Positions 12,844 through 24,053 of a DNA stretch of 64,000 bases are shown one piece after another. The stretch spans positions 1,922,001-1,986,000 of the forward strand of contig OY756143.1 of NCBI GenBank assembly GCA_963576785.1, in the 5' to 3' direction. The notes under the pieces were generated by a model. That model ran no database searches. It saw only the letters and a program-made list of their open reading frames with translations, and was not told the origin of the DNA. The DNA is from Chlorophyllum brunneum (lineage: Eukaryota; Basidiomycota; Agaricomycetes; Agaricales; Agaricaceae). The position numbers and the translations under genes are program-made. Every line of letters begins with the position of its first letter. Within the stretch, counting starts at the first letter, position 1.

Positions 12844-15530
12844 ATGTCCGCCGTGGCGGCCAGGTTCTTTTTTGCCGTAGTCGTCGTCCTCAACTTTCTG
12901 CTGTGGTCAAATAGCCGCTATGGCCAGACGCTAGTCACCAAGTCGATACACGCACACGAGGGAAACCTCGTGCGCAGGATTTCGTACGAGTTGTTGCATC
13001 CGGGAGAACTACGTACGTCTGAGGACGAGGTACGCCATGCATCTATCGCAGCCAGTCCATCCTATTGACGCCGTGGTCTTCTAGTGCTCCCCCATATCTG
13101 TGCCGACTCCCTTACAGTGCTCGCATGTCGAGGAACAGTGCCCTCTCCGAACCACATTTCTCTCCATCCCCTATCTTCATTTCTACTTTTGCGCCAGCCA
13201 CACACTCCGGCCACTCATTTTCGTTGCCCTCGTCTTGTGGCTCATCTTCCTCTTCTCGACTCTCGGTATCAGCGCTTCAGATTTCTTCACTCCCAATCTC
13301 GCGTCCATTGCACAGCTGCTCGGCCTCGACGAGAACGTCGCTGGTGTGACGTTCTTGGCTTTCGGTAATGGTTCCCCCGATCTATTCTCGACCCTCTCTG
13401 CCATGCGCGCAAATTCCGGTAGCCTGGCTATTGGGGAGCTTCTTGGGGCAGCGTCATTCATTGTCTCATGCGTGGTGGGATCTATGTGTATAATTAAACC
13501 ATTCAGAGTCCACCGCGCTCCATTCTTACGGGACGTTGGCTTCTTCACCCTGGCTGTGGGTTTGGTCCTAATTATCCTCTATGATGGTGAGATACGGATG
13601 CTAGAGTCGGGCTTACTGGTCGGGATGTATGTGGCATACGTCTTCATCGTCGTGATTGGAAGCTGGTGGGACAAGCGACAGGAGAGGATCCGCGAACGCG
13701 AAGCCCTGATCCGAAGTGAATATGGGGATGATATGCCTGTGTTTCCACCATACTCGGATGAGCGTGAGTGCCCTCCCCACCAACTCCACCTCGTACTTGA
13801 CCGCTCCACAGCTTCCCCTTCTGGGACAACGGAAAACAATCTTCTGAGTGTTGCTGCACCAACACCGATAAGGGCTCGAGCCATATCTACGCCTGTACCT
13901 CCACGACTACAAACGTCCCTTCCTCCCCGCCCTAAATCGCGCTCTCCGTCTCCGAGCCCTCGTCTCTCTCAACTACCATCCTTTTCTCTTGTCGGCGCGC
14001 TCGAGTTCCGTGATGTCGTCTCATCGTTGCAACATCAAGCATCGGGAACGTCCCTTAACATCTTCGAGAGTCCTGTAACACCCTACGCTGGCGGGCACTA
14101 CCACCACCGTACTCTCTCAAATCGCTCTATGTCGCGCCCTCAATCGCTGCAAACAAGCTGGCATAGAGATGAAGAAAGTCATGGAGATATGGATGGAACC
14201 CTCCATCTTGATCACCGAAGAGCTGCAACTTCGATCGTGTCACCTGGTACAGAAGCCAGGCATGATCAACCGGCTGATGAGTACTTTACTGGACCTCACG
14301 GTCGGAACCAGGAAGGCAATGGAACAACGACCGTTCCTTCGATATATCGTACGCCTGCTTCTCCCTCATCAGGTGGGAGTGGAGAGGAACTGTTCGCTCC
14401 ACCCACGAAGCGGCAACGTGTATGGCGAATGACCAAGCAAGTACTACATACCCTCTTTCCCACCCTTCATCACTTCCATGATCAAAGTGTGCTTGGCAAG
14501 ATTGCATTATTGGTTGCCACACCCGCGGTCATACTCCTGACATTAACATTACCGGTGGTTGTGACGCAGTATCAGAACTCCCATCTATCTGTGGAGAAAC
14601 CGTTTGTTGAGGGCGAACAGCAGTTGGTTGGGTTCGAAGAGGAAGGGGTAGAAAGGCATTTGATTGCAGAGGAGGAAGCGGAGGAAAATCTACATGATCT
14701 GGTGTTTAGTAAATGGTTAATGGCCGCACAGTGTGTCCTGGGACCACTATTTTGTACTGGAGTATTGTTCAGTGAGTTTTTTTTATATCTTTTTCTATTA
14801 TGGAGTGACAATGTTAATGAACCGTCCGCCAGAGGGCAACCAGTACGAATGGTGGATCCTAATGGCTACTGCTATTGCTGGCTTCGCCGTTGGGGTATTG
14901 GTGCTGATTTTTGCGAAGAATGGGACGCACCCGTACGCCAGGATGGCGAGGTGTTCAATGGGGTTCTTCGTGGCTATCATTTGGATTATGGCTATTGCTG
15001 ATGAAGTTGTGGAAGTACTTCAGGTATGTTTCTTGGGTCGACACGCATCAACATTTCTGACATTTCCTCACAGACGTTTGGCAATATCTTTGGACTCTCG
15101 GATGCGATCATTGGTCTGACTATCTTCGCCATAGGCAACTCTCTAGCAGACCTGGTAGCCAACATGAGTGTTGCTGTGAGTTCCGCTCCTTTGGAAGCCC
15201 ACCTCTTTGATTAATTCTCTTCTGGTACAGGTCTTTGCTCCCATTATGGGCTTCTCTGCGTGCTTCGGTGGTCCAATGCTCAACATCCTTCTCGGTATTG
15301 GGCTTTCTGGTTCATGGATTGTTCACACGACAAAGAAGCCATACATCATCAAGCTCTCGCCGACGCTCCTTGTTAGTGCTATTGGTCTCCTCATTCTGCT
15401 TGCAGCGACACTGCTTTTCGTCCCCCTTAACGACTACTACTTGACAAGACGCTGGGGGATGCTATTGATCGCGTCGTATCTCGTGATTATGACCATCAAT
15501 GTCATCGTGGAGGTCATGCATCTAGGATAA
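12844..15530 (+). CDS. Sodium/calcium exchanger (NCLX/SLC8B1-like cation antiporter)
   Basis: Exons 12844-13029, 13118-14771, 14833-15023, 15074-15175 and 15231-15530 give 810 aa. An alternative first acceptor at 13085 adds 11 residues in frame. An N-terminal hydrophobic leader is followed by a lumenal Cys-rich segment (CSHVEEQC) and two inverted alpha-repeats. Alpha-1 is GVTFLAFGNGSPDLFST. Alpha-2 is GLTIFAIGNSLADLVANMSV and continues to GFSACFGGPMLNILLGIG. The Gly-Asn-x-x-x-Asp pairs are the ion-binding residues of the Ca2+/cation antiporter superfamily. Between the repeats lies a long Ser/Pro-rich cytosolic loop (about residues 240-480), likely regulatory. Fungal relatives sit in internal membranes and exchange Ca2+ for Na+ or H+. 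The exact ion and organelle are inferred, not shown. Convergent with SEN54. Confidence 0.9.
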
Positions 15531-15807
15531 ACAGAGTAGATGCGAGACGTCTAGTGGGACCAGCTGGATGGTATTTTTTTTCTTGATTCTCTAGTTCCGC
15601 TTTATACCTTCGTTCGACGAAGCGACTTACATATGGAAAAACGTTCGCTTGATGCTAGTCTTGATTTGCCTTTCTTAGCCTTCCTCGCTTTCATCACCTA
15701 TGATCATTGCATATCTCACTTTTCACATCTGTATTATACCGCTATATATAAGACACTCATGACATATGGACATATATATAAACACCGTGACTATCCAAGG
15801 AATGATC

Positions 15808-17469
15808 TCAAACCATTGGCCATTCCTCAAATGCACCCTGGCTGAACCGGAAAAAACTGATATTACCATTATCCACTGCGGCAATAACGATAATCTTTTT
15901 GCCCTGTTTGAGTGCTGCGAAGGGATTGGGTTTACGTTGAGACTCTTGGGGCTGTGGCGGTGGAAAGAGGAATGGGCAGACCCTCTGAAGTAGTGTCAAT
16001 GGTCGTGGTGAAGGTGGCGGCAACTGGGGGGGTCGTGCCAGGGGAGTGATAGAAGGAGCAGATGCAGTGGGTGGGACTGCTGTCGTGTGCTTTGCGCCAT
16101 AGGCTTGACGTTTGGGTCGTGGAAGAGGCGGTGAAAGTTCGGGAAGGAGTTCAAAGAGGCCAGACAGTTCGTGTAGGGTCGGCATAGGTGTCGTCCTAGC
16201 GCTATATGGATTACGTTGTAGCCAAGAGCGTCATAAAGCGGGGAATGAGAACATACTTCACGACCACAACTTGGAAATCAGGAAGGGGAGGTGCTGTTTT
16301 CTTGAATGCTGTAGATGGCTTATAGACGTTGTAGAAAATCCTATAAGGTGAAGTGGCTGGCGGAACCGGTATAAGTTGGTGGCGGGGGACACCGTGACCA
16401 GATGAAAGGAATCGGAGGAAACGATATATCGATGCTGACAATGCATGTGAATAAGATTCTACTGGAATTGGGTGGTAGACGTACCATGATCGTGGTGCAA
16501 CCATCTGCTTACACGGAGAGGTTTCCACCAGTTGAAGGGGGGAGCGAAAATACGGAGAACACTTGAACATACGAACAAGAAGGGTGAGAATATTCGACGG
16601 AGTAACGATGACTTGGCCATTGGTTTGGAGAGCTCGAAGGGAGGAGGGATTGGGTATGACTCATTTGGAGTCTCAGTTCGAGTTAATGCATACCCAAGCC
16701 TTCGGAGGTATGCGTAGACCTATCAGAACGTAAGTGAAGGGAGGACACGTAGATTGTCCAACCATACCTGAAACTTCTCCAGAGTGAGGTTTTCCCTCCC
16801 TATCATTTCCGTGTACGCTTGCTGAACGCTCATTGGAACACCAGCAAGCTCCTCAAAGCCTTGTAGACGGGACGTGTCTATATCGCACTCTTTCCAACAA
16901 AAGAGGGTGCCTCTCTCTATCAAATAGATTGCTTCTTCGGGGAGCAGTTCAAGTCTTTTGTGGACCCTTGGTACCCCATTTTTGTCGAGGGTTGGTCGAG
17001 GGACAGAATGCCCCATAGTTGAGAAATGGATGCCACGGGGGACGGTGACATGAGTTCGACCAAGGGTTGGATGCCAGATACCGTAGCTAATGCCTTTGCT
17101 GGAAGAAGACGTGAAAATGCGAAAATGAGGCAAAAGAAAAGGCCTGCCTTGAGATGGTGCGCGCCGAACGCAGCGTCTCGAACATCGCCAGTCGTGCCCG
17201 GTCGAGAATGTGCAGTTGGAGATTTGTTCCTCCATTCTCCCTCGGTTCAAACTCCTTTTCTCCCCGCTTTGGTATCACTGGGCGTGCTGCGGCAGGACTA
17301 GCATCGAGAGTTCAACGACAAAGCAGAAGGATTGGGAACGTCAAGGTTACATTATTTTTGTCCAGTCCAGGCCTCCGTCGTCGTCGCCTGAAGACTGGCC
17401 ATCGTCGTCGGGGTGTGTATCCGCAGACTCCTTTGCAAGTGCGTCCGGCAACTCGAGTGCGTCGTCCAT
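15808..17469 (-). CDS. SEN54: tRNA-splicing endonuclease subunit Sen54
   Basis: Non-catalytic scaffold subunit of the four-subunit endonuclease that cuts introns from pre-tRNAs. Exons 17469-17351, 17297-17148, 17098-16768, 16719-16485, 16434-16257 and 16201-15808 give 468 aa. Family motifs in order: acidic N-terminus MDDALELP; VIPKRGEKEFEP; SKGISYGIWHPTLGRTHVT; ELLPEEAIYLIERGTL, the Sen54 N-terminal domain core; LTLEKFQVYAYLRRLGY; FNWWKPLRVSRW; and the C-terminal IFYNVYKPSTAFKKTAPP plus NARTTPMPTLHEL. The second intron (17147-17099, 49 nt) begins GC instead of GT. No GT donor in range keeps the conserved reading frame. ATG 17469 lies only 45 bp from the ATG of the divergent WSS1-like gene. 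Confidence 0.93.
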
Positions 17470-17514
17470 CGTGGAGGGTAGATGCAGAGTCCCGTGACCG
17501 ACACCTCCTCTGCC
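17470..17514. promoter_or_regulatory. 45-bp gap between divergent SEN54 and WSS1-like start codons
   Basis: The two coding regions point away from each other with 45 bp between initiators. An in-frame ATG at 17482 would shrink the gap to 12 bp. There is no room for two separate core promoters, so transcripts must have minimal leaders, or each promoter must lie within the other gene's coding sequence. The sequence shows no TATA element. Confidence 0.6.
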
Positions 17515-19555
17515 ATGGTCCACCTGCGACTCAACGAGTCCGAGCCCAATCCGAACCCCCACATTAATTTTATAAGAGCCTTGCCGAGGCAGGTCCCCCA
17601 GGATCAGGAGGAGGCAAGACAGCTATTGCGGGCACTAGCAGCACAGGTTCGTCCTGTGATGAAGGCCCATGGATTCGTGGTCAATAGCTTTGAAGAAGTG
17701 TGTTGCGTCTTTCGTCGCATGCACAGTCTTGAATGACAACTTTGGCGCATAGTACGAGCACAATGCGGTATTTGCAGGGCGGAATTGGGGCAACGGCGAG
17801 ACAGTGGGTGTGTGGTGCTTGAGCCCATTCGACTAGACTCTTACCGTATGTGCACAGAACTTGTCCTGCGCCGTGCAGACGGGTCATATTGCCTCACTTC
17901 TTGGTTACTCGGTACACTATGTCACGAAGTCTGTCAACTAGCCCCTTCCACTATCCCTCGACACTTACTCAAGTCCTAAGTATATCTCATCCATCTAGCT
18001 CGCTCATATCGAAGTATGTTAATGTCAGGATATATGCCCCCAATATCTCAACGACACCACAGCACTCGAACCATGGTCCCGCCTTCCAGGCCCTATGCGC
18101 TCGACTACAGACCGAAGTCCGCCAACTACAAGATAAAGGCTACTATGGAGATGGTCCGTCCACCCCACCATTAAATGGGATCTTTCTCTCACTGTTCCGA
18201 CAGGCTACTGGTCATCGGGTGCTCGTCTTGCCGACTCTGTACGTATATCTGGAGACGGTATAGAGCGCGGCGACGTACCAGAATATATGGTAGGCACATG
18301 CCTCAGCTCTGACTCACCGAAATTGAATCCTTCGCAGTGCGGCGGTGCCCAAACTGGTGCACGGCCCAGGTCGCTTCGTCGGCAGAGACAGACAATGCCT
18401 TCCCTCCACACAGGTAGACAGACGGCGAAGCGACGTAAGGCTGGTCGTAGAGTGACCTCGAAATTTGCGTTCGTTGGAGATGGTAGGTCGTTAGCCGACG
18501 ACTCTACCCAAAGTTCGAAAGGGAAAAGGGCCGCAAGGTGATACTGAATGCCCCTCACTTTTATTTACGCCACAGCACGCTGACGACCTTCAAAATTGCA
18601 GTAACCGTGCACGAGAAGAGCGCGCATTGGCAGCAGAAAAACGATTAATTGCATTTTCCGGGAACAGAGGCAGGTTCATATATTTACCGAATTTGACCAA
18701 CCAGTGACGAATCTGGCAGAGCCCACTTCGTCACACCACAACCAAGCCCCAGATGAAAACTCGGAATCTGAAAGCGAAATTGAGTTTGTTCAAGAAACGG
18801 ACGCAGAGCGACGACAAGCCCTGTTAGATTCCGAGCTAAATCACGGTGAAGATGACCGCGCCTTGGGCAAAGGCTTACTCTGGAAAGAATTTGAGAAGGA
18901 ATTCAATCTCAACTTACCTCAACAAGGAAGTGGCCCCAAGGCTCGACTGCACCACCCCGATGTGATTGAACTGACTGATGAGGATTCCGAAGTGGATGGC
19001 GGGCATTGTGAAAAACCGACCCCCTTTGACTCGGCATTGACCTCCAGTCAAAGGAGGACTTCAAAAGGAAAGCAGAAAGAAGGACCTCACTCACTCACGC
19101 AGATTCCATGTAATGTGCCTTACGAACTCAGCGTAAAGCTCAGCAGTTCTCATTCTTACCCTAGCAACTTCAGGTCTTCAAAACCAACCAGAAAAGTTGT
19201 CCTTCGGTAATATAGTCAAAGATGAAATTGAGCATCGGAAGAAAGAAGCTCTGGGTTTGGCTCCGCTGAAAGGTGCTGACCGTACACTTGGCACAGCACC
19301 TGAGGTCAATAAAGCACGAGGGAGAGACTTGACTTCAACTATGCTGGGGTCAAACGTGCCTGAGGAGCCGACGACAGCTGATCCGTCTTTTACCCAAATG
19401 TGGGGTTGCCTAATCTGCACATTGTAAGTCAATTTTTTACCTCTTTCCAACCGAATTGTCATGATCGATATTACACTAGGATAAATAAGCCGGAACATCT
19501 GGCCTGCATGGCTTGTGCTACTCCACGGGGTGAAGATACATACCATATCAGATAA
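17515..19555 (+). CDS. WSS1: WLM-domain metalloprotease, Wss1-like, with SUMO-interacting motif and RanBP2 zinc finger
   Basis: Wss1/SPRTN-type enzymes digest proteins covalently trapped on DNA. Exons 17515-17697, 17753-17807, 17858-17928, 17999-18013, 18063-18153, 18204-18289, 18338-18537, 18602-18669, 18720-19109, 19174-19423 and 19480-19555 give 494 aa. It starts MVHLRLNESEPNPNPHINFI. The zinc site is HELAHIEHSNH (His102, Glu103, His106, His112), pieced together from three exons, the middle one only 15 nt long. A SUMO-interacting motif VIELTDEDSE lies at about 338-347. The C-terminus holds a RanBP2-type finger W-x-C-x2-C-x10-C-x2-C (Cys465, 468, 479, 482), then PRG. An acidic ESESEIEFV patch precedes the SIM. 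The intron 18670-18719 appears to use a GC donor, since GT choices break frame. The start at 17515 matches the family; 17482 is an in-frame alternative. Confidence 0.88.
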
Positions 19556-19670
19556 ATCACAAACACGAAATGCATGTACAGATGGTCACATCTTATCTAT
19601 GCTCATCTTCTCATTTCCAGCATCTATGTAATTTAGTCCACTTGAGATATCGGTCAAAGATCAGCTGGAC

Positions 19671-20641
19671 TTACAGAATTTGGTACTGTTGATAAATATA
19701 TTCTTGACCACCAAAGGGCACGTTAGCGCCTCCCCTAGCGACATCAAGAAAGATGAGGGGTTGATTACTGCGAGCAGCTATCTCACTTACAAATGCTCTC
19801 CGGTCTTTCCAGGGACGTTCACGCCGTTCACGTTCGCGAGTGCATGGTATAACTTGCCTCCGTTCTCTTCGTATCCACCCTCAATAGGCCGCCTGCCAGG
19901 AGGAACCTGCCCATACGAGGCAGGGACCCATTCCATTTGTTCTGGGACAAAAGGGAGGAGGTCATATCGCCCATGATGGTTATACTCTCCACCGCCATAT
20001 GGAACTGACACAGGTGGTTGGAGATGAGGTCCAATCTTGCAGGGATGGACTGAATTCTCGAATAATGCAGATCCAATGAAGATAGGAGAAACCCCATCAG
20101 CATCATATGCAACTGCAGGACCAGCTTGATTGGGAGGAGGGAAGCTGGAATCGGTAGCAAGCGGCATACGAAACCCAGAAGGGGGAGTGTTGCTAGCCGT
20201 TGGTGGTGGTACACCGGTGTACTGCGGGGACTTGGTGTCCACACCTCCTTGTGCGAATCCGGGTGATGAGACGTAAGGAGGAGGAGCAGGTGGTGGACTC
20301 TGGAAGCTGGGGGGGACTGATGTACCCGATGACGACAGATACTCAGCAGCAGCCCCTCCGCCCACGGCCGCGCCGTAGCCTGGACCACTGAAGCCGTGGC
20401 TGCCACCAGGGGCCCACGATGGATCCTCCTTCCTGTCTTTCTCCTTGTCTTTCTTGCCCTTCTTGTCCTTGTCCTTCTTATCCTTCTTGTCTTTGTCTTT
20501 CTTATCCTTCTTGTCCTTGTCTTTATCCTTCTTGTCCTTATCCTTTTTATCCTTCTTCTCCTTGTGCTTCTTCAGCTTGAACTTACGTTCCCCTCCCGAA
20601 TACTCTTCACTACCAGAACCCCCGTCGGAACCAGAAGACAT
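19671..20641 (-). CDS. DM9/DUF3421 domain protein with Lys/Asp-repeat N-terminus
   Basis: Exons 20641-19791 and 19734-19671 (intron 56 nt, phase 2) give 304 aa. Residues 1-20 are Ser/Gly/acidic. Residues 21-72 are an almost pure Lys/Asp/Glu run built from KDKK and KDKD units. Residues 75-175 are Pro/Gly/Ser-rich and probably disordered. The C-terminal ~110 residues carry a DM9-like domain: VSPIFIGSALFENSVHPCK, VSVPYGGGEYNHHGRY, MEWVPASYGQVPPGRRP, then KLYHALANVNGVNVPGK and a final VPFGGQEY. DM9 repeats are lectin-like in animals; the fungal role is unknown. A TATA-like TATATATA lies about 90 bp upstream (near 20730). Convergent with the WSS1-like gene; the stops are 115 bp apart. Confidence 0.82.
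20445..20580 (-). repeat. Low-complexity codon repeat encoding Lys/Asp units
   Basis: About 130 bases in which AAG, AAA, GAC and GAT codons alternate in 9-15-nt units, read on the minus strand inside the DM9-protein gene. On the + strand it appears as a CTT/GTC pyrimidine tract. Unit spacing varies, and synonymous codons differ between units, which suggests selection on the charged peptide as well as replication slippage. Confidence 0.75.
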
Positions 20642-20844
20642 GGGAATAGACGAGCGAGGATTGACGAGCTAGGTAAAGTTAAGGCGAGCGCAAGGAAAGG
20701 TTATTATGGAAATTGTTGAATTTGTATGATTATATATACAGTGCCACTGGCTGTATGGATTTGAAGCCCGCACTGCCTCAAGCTTAGCAAACGCGCCCGC
20801 GTGACGTCTGTGCACTTTTAGGATCTGGCACATGATCTACCATA

Positions 20845-23800
20845 TCATTGTGGTCCAGGCGGTAAAGTCACGTCCTCGAACCCCCACTCTTGGGCGCTGA
20901 GAGAAGGGGGCCGCTGCGACAAAATGTCAGCGAACCTGCTATTTGAAGGCTGTGTGTGACCACCGCCAGCCGATGCTTCGTGATGTGTTCGCTCGTCGTC
21001 CTGAAGGGAAAGTATTTCTAGAGGTTGAGATAGCTGGAGGTCGCTTCATTTTCGAGTTAGTCCTATACCCTGGTTGGCCTTTCTAGAAAACGGTCTTACT
21101 GTATTTCTTGTCTCCGCTGATAACACCAAGCTTTGCAGACCTCTCTGAATTGCGTTAAGATGCCCGCAAGGTCGTTATAGAACTATAGCTGTGATCAGTA
21201 CGAGACGGCGATGAGAAGTGATACAATCCACCTTGAAGCCCTCCCCCAGGTTACGAGTTATCTCACGGTATTTCAAATACGCAAGATCGAGGGATTGTAG
21301 CGCGTGCTCGCGGTCCTTGACTGAAGTATCTTCCCTTCTTGACTGGAGGAACTGTTGATTGGTGACCTGGACCTATTTTTAGCCTGGGGGTCATTAAGCC
21401 AGCGAAAATATTACTACCTTGATGTCTGCAAGTATGGTTTCCCCCTTCTGTCGAAAGTCTCCCATTTCAGTCAAAAACCTGTCATATTTGACAAGTTCCT
21501 CATCAAGAATATCCTCGAACATTTCTGCCCTTAATTCAGCAAGCCTTTCGAAGCCTGATGCAATCTTCAGAATCCGGGGTTGAATATCATCGGCAGCTTC
21601 CAAAGCGCATGCCTGATGGACCAGTTGAGTTCTGTTGTGGTGAAGTGCGTCAAGTTCCTCTAGTTTGACGCGGAGCGAGCGAGCGAGATTTCTTGTCTGC
21701 ACGGACTGCGGAGTGTGCGAGGGCCCAACGGTAGAAGAAGGTACGGACGCCTCCAGGTCAGCCTGAATGATGTCAGATGAGATTTATGTCATCGCAGGGT
21801 GGACTGACTTCGTCCCATGTCAGCTGGATAATACTATCTTCCCATTCATCCCATTTCTGACGAATGATTTCATCACTTGCTGCGGCCTCGGTGAGGATGC
21901 TTCGGTATCTCCGTTCTTTCTCGATCAACTCCACGTTAGCCTCATGGGATGGTGGTCGGTTCAATGGGCTGTCTCTCCGCGCAGCTTCGTCTTCTGATGC
22001 TTCGCTGTCGAGTATATCCATCGCCTGCTCGTGTGAAGTGCCAAGCCCATGCTCTGGTTAGATAGATGAACACGAATGGAAAAACTATCTCACCTCGTTC
22101 AGGATACCCTGGTCGTGGTCAGCTAATCGTTGCACGTCGTCGATTGATGCTACAATCCTTGCTGGCCCGTCTTCGAGGCCTACTTCCTCTGCTTTGCGCA
22201 GGAGACTTGGCGGAAGTCCGATAGGGCGCTCCAGTGCCTCGAGAGCGGCCGGAAGGTTCATACTCCTGAGCTCTCTTAAAAAGAATGAATACCACCACAA
22301 TGTTACCGCACGAAGACGCACTCGTCAGCCTGGAACTGGAACTCCTGGGCGACATCCACGACTCGCTCGCGAACGAGCATTCGTTTGCGATCATTGTAAA
22401 TGTCTGGGAAACGATCAGGTTTCGAGCTGAGTAAACGCGCACAATAACCTACTAATCGCCTCCCGTGCACCCCAACCAGTCAGACCGTCGAAGAGAGGTT
22501 GCATGTTGTTTAGGGGAATCTTTGGGTCGTGTAAGGCAAGTGGAGCGGTCGAGTTAACTAGGCTGGTCTCTTGTATTGGCGGAAGTGTAGCTGCTGCAGG
22601 TATATCATGATGATATATGAGATCATTGTCACGCTCGGCGCGAGCGAGGCTTGTTTGCACGGTGTCTAAAAGAGACTTGACACGATTGTCAAGGATGGCC
22701 ATCATTCGACTGATTCAATGTGGATACCTGGATGTCCTCCTGAACGGGTGCCGCAATTTTTCCACGTCGACCGACATCGTGAGCTTTCTTGGCTTCATCT
22801 TGTGCATTACTTAACCGAGCAATTCCATACCCGTATCTGGAAAATATATGAGCAGAAGCAAAAAAAGGGGGTGAGATCCCTTCCGGACCTACTATTTTCT
22901 AGCTCATCAAGGCTTTTTCTGTATTCAGCAACCGCAGTAAAATGATGCCGTTTTGCCTCGATATGGGGTATCCAATCCTATGCATCAAGAACCGGTAATT
23001 AAAACATATATAAGCCCTCTCATGAGACAGACGCGGATTAAACAACCCACGGAGGGGAGAATATGTTTCACAGGCGGATTTGCGTGGCGAAATTCCTTGA
23101 TAGATAGCATATATAATGAGGCAATCTGTAAAACGGGAAGGAAATAAAAACACCGTGAATTTACTGTCGTCAGGGCGCGACACAGGTTTTTATTGAGCTT
23201 ACTCTAACGGCAATCTTGGCAATAAGGGAATTTTTGTATTGGTCTAATAATGCGGCGTTAGATCGACTATCCCAAACGCAAGGCTTACCCACTAATTTTA
23301 GCTAGCTGCCAAGAGCATTCTTGTGCCTGTGCAAGCATGAGGTTTTCTAGACCATGAACGAATGCGGATGAAAGATCCAAGGGTTTTTCTTCATCATCAG
23401 GCGCAAAGACGAGCCCAGGCAGTACGGCAGTGTTCAGATAGGATAGGGTCCCGGCCGCGTGCTTTACGATTCTTAGACCACTCCGCAGGACGGATGGGAT
23501 TAGATCACCAACCTGATAGTGACTCACCGCACGTTTAATGCCATCTGTATTCGAGCGGTCGGCTGAAACGCCTAATTGAGAATACAACGAAGCGAGGTTG
23601 AACAGGATCGCGGCGCGTTCGAAAACGAGGCTCTTTAGAGTCACTGGGAGTTTACGGGGATGAAAGGCGGGAGCGTAAGGGATCTCGAGTTGAATCTATG
23701 CCCATGCTTCAACAGCATTCTGCGGCCATCCCGGAAATGTAGCTCACGTCGGAGGGCATTTTAGCCAAAATAGATACCAACTGGGCATGATAACTGTGTA

Positions 23801-24053
23801 GAACGAAAGGGGCGACCAATTGGTATGAAAAAAATGGCATTGGGAATGCTGAGACCCACAGCAATGTCATTTTAATCCGATCGACATGAGCCACACTGCC
23901 TACAGCATTCTTTCGCAGATTGTGCCACTGTTGAATATCACCCTTGAACTCGTCGGGATGACCTCCTCCGTGGAAAGAGATGAAATCTCGAACAGCATCC
24001 TCGAGGTCGATTTCGTAGGTCCGTTTGGGCGGAAAATCAAGAAGATTGGGCAT
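20845..24053 (-). CDS. palA: pH-response regulator PalA/Rim20 (ALIX-like BRO1 protein)
   Basis: Scaffold of the fungal alkaline-pH signalling pathway. It binds ESCRT-III and the transcription factor PacC/Rim101 at endosomes. The model has 16 exons and codes for 793 aa. The BRO1 domain starts at residue 1: MPNLLDFPPKRTYEIDL, HPDEFKGDIQQWHNLR, LVFERAAILFNLASLYSQLG, AAGTLSYLNTAVLPGL. It is followed by QYKNSLIAKIA and the ALIX-type V-domain with ERDNDLIYHHDIP, ALERPIGLPPSLL and a coiled-coil region (ERRYRSILTEAAASDEIIRQ, FERLAELRAEMFEDIL). The C-terminus is short (FEDVTLPPGPQ) rather than the long proline-rich tail of animal ALIX. ATG 24053 begins the family consensus exactly. Introns are 41-77 nt. 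Confidence 0.92.

Noticed and set aside
16486..16560. A 68-nt intron in SEN54 after SPFLF
   Set aside because: Using it loses FNWWKPLRVSRW, a conserved Sen54 segment, and misplaces the phase of the next intron. Reading through fits both.
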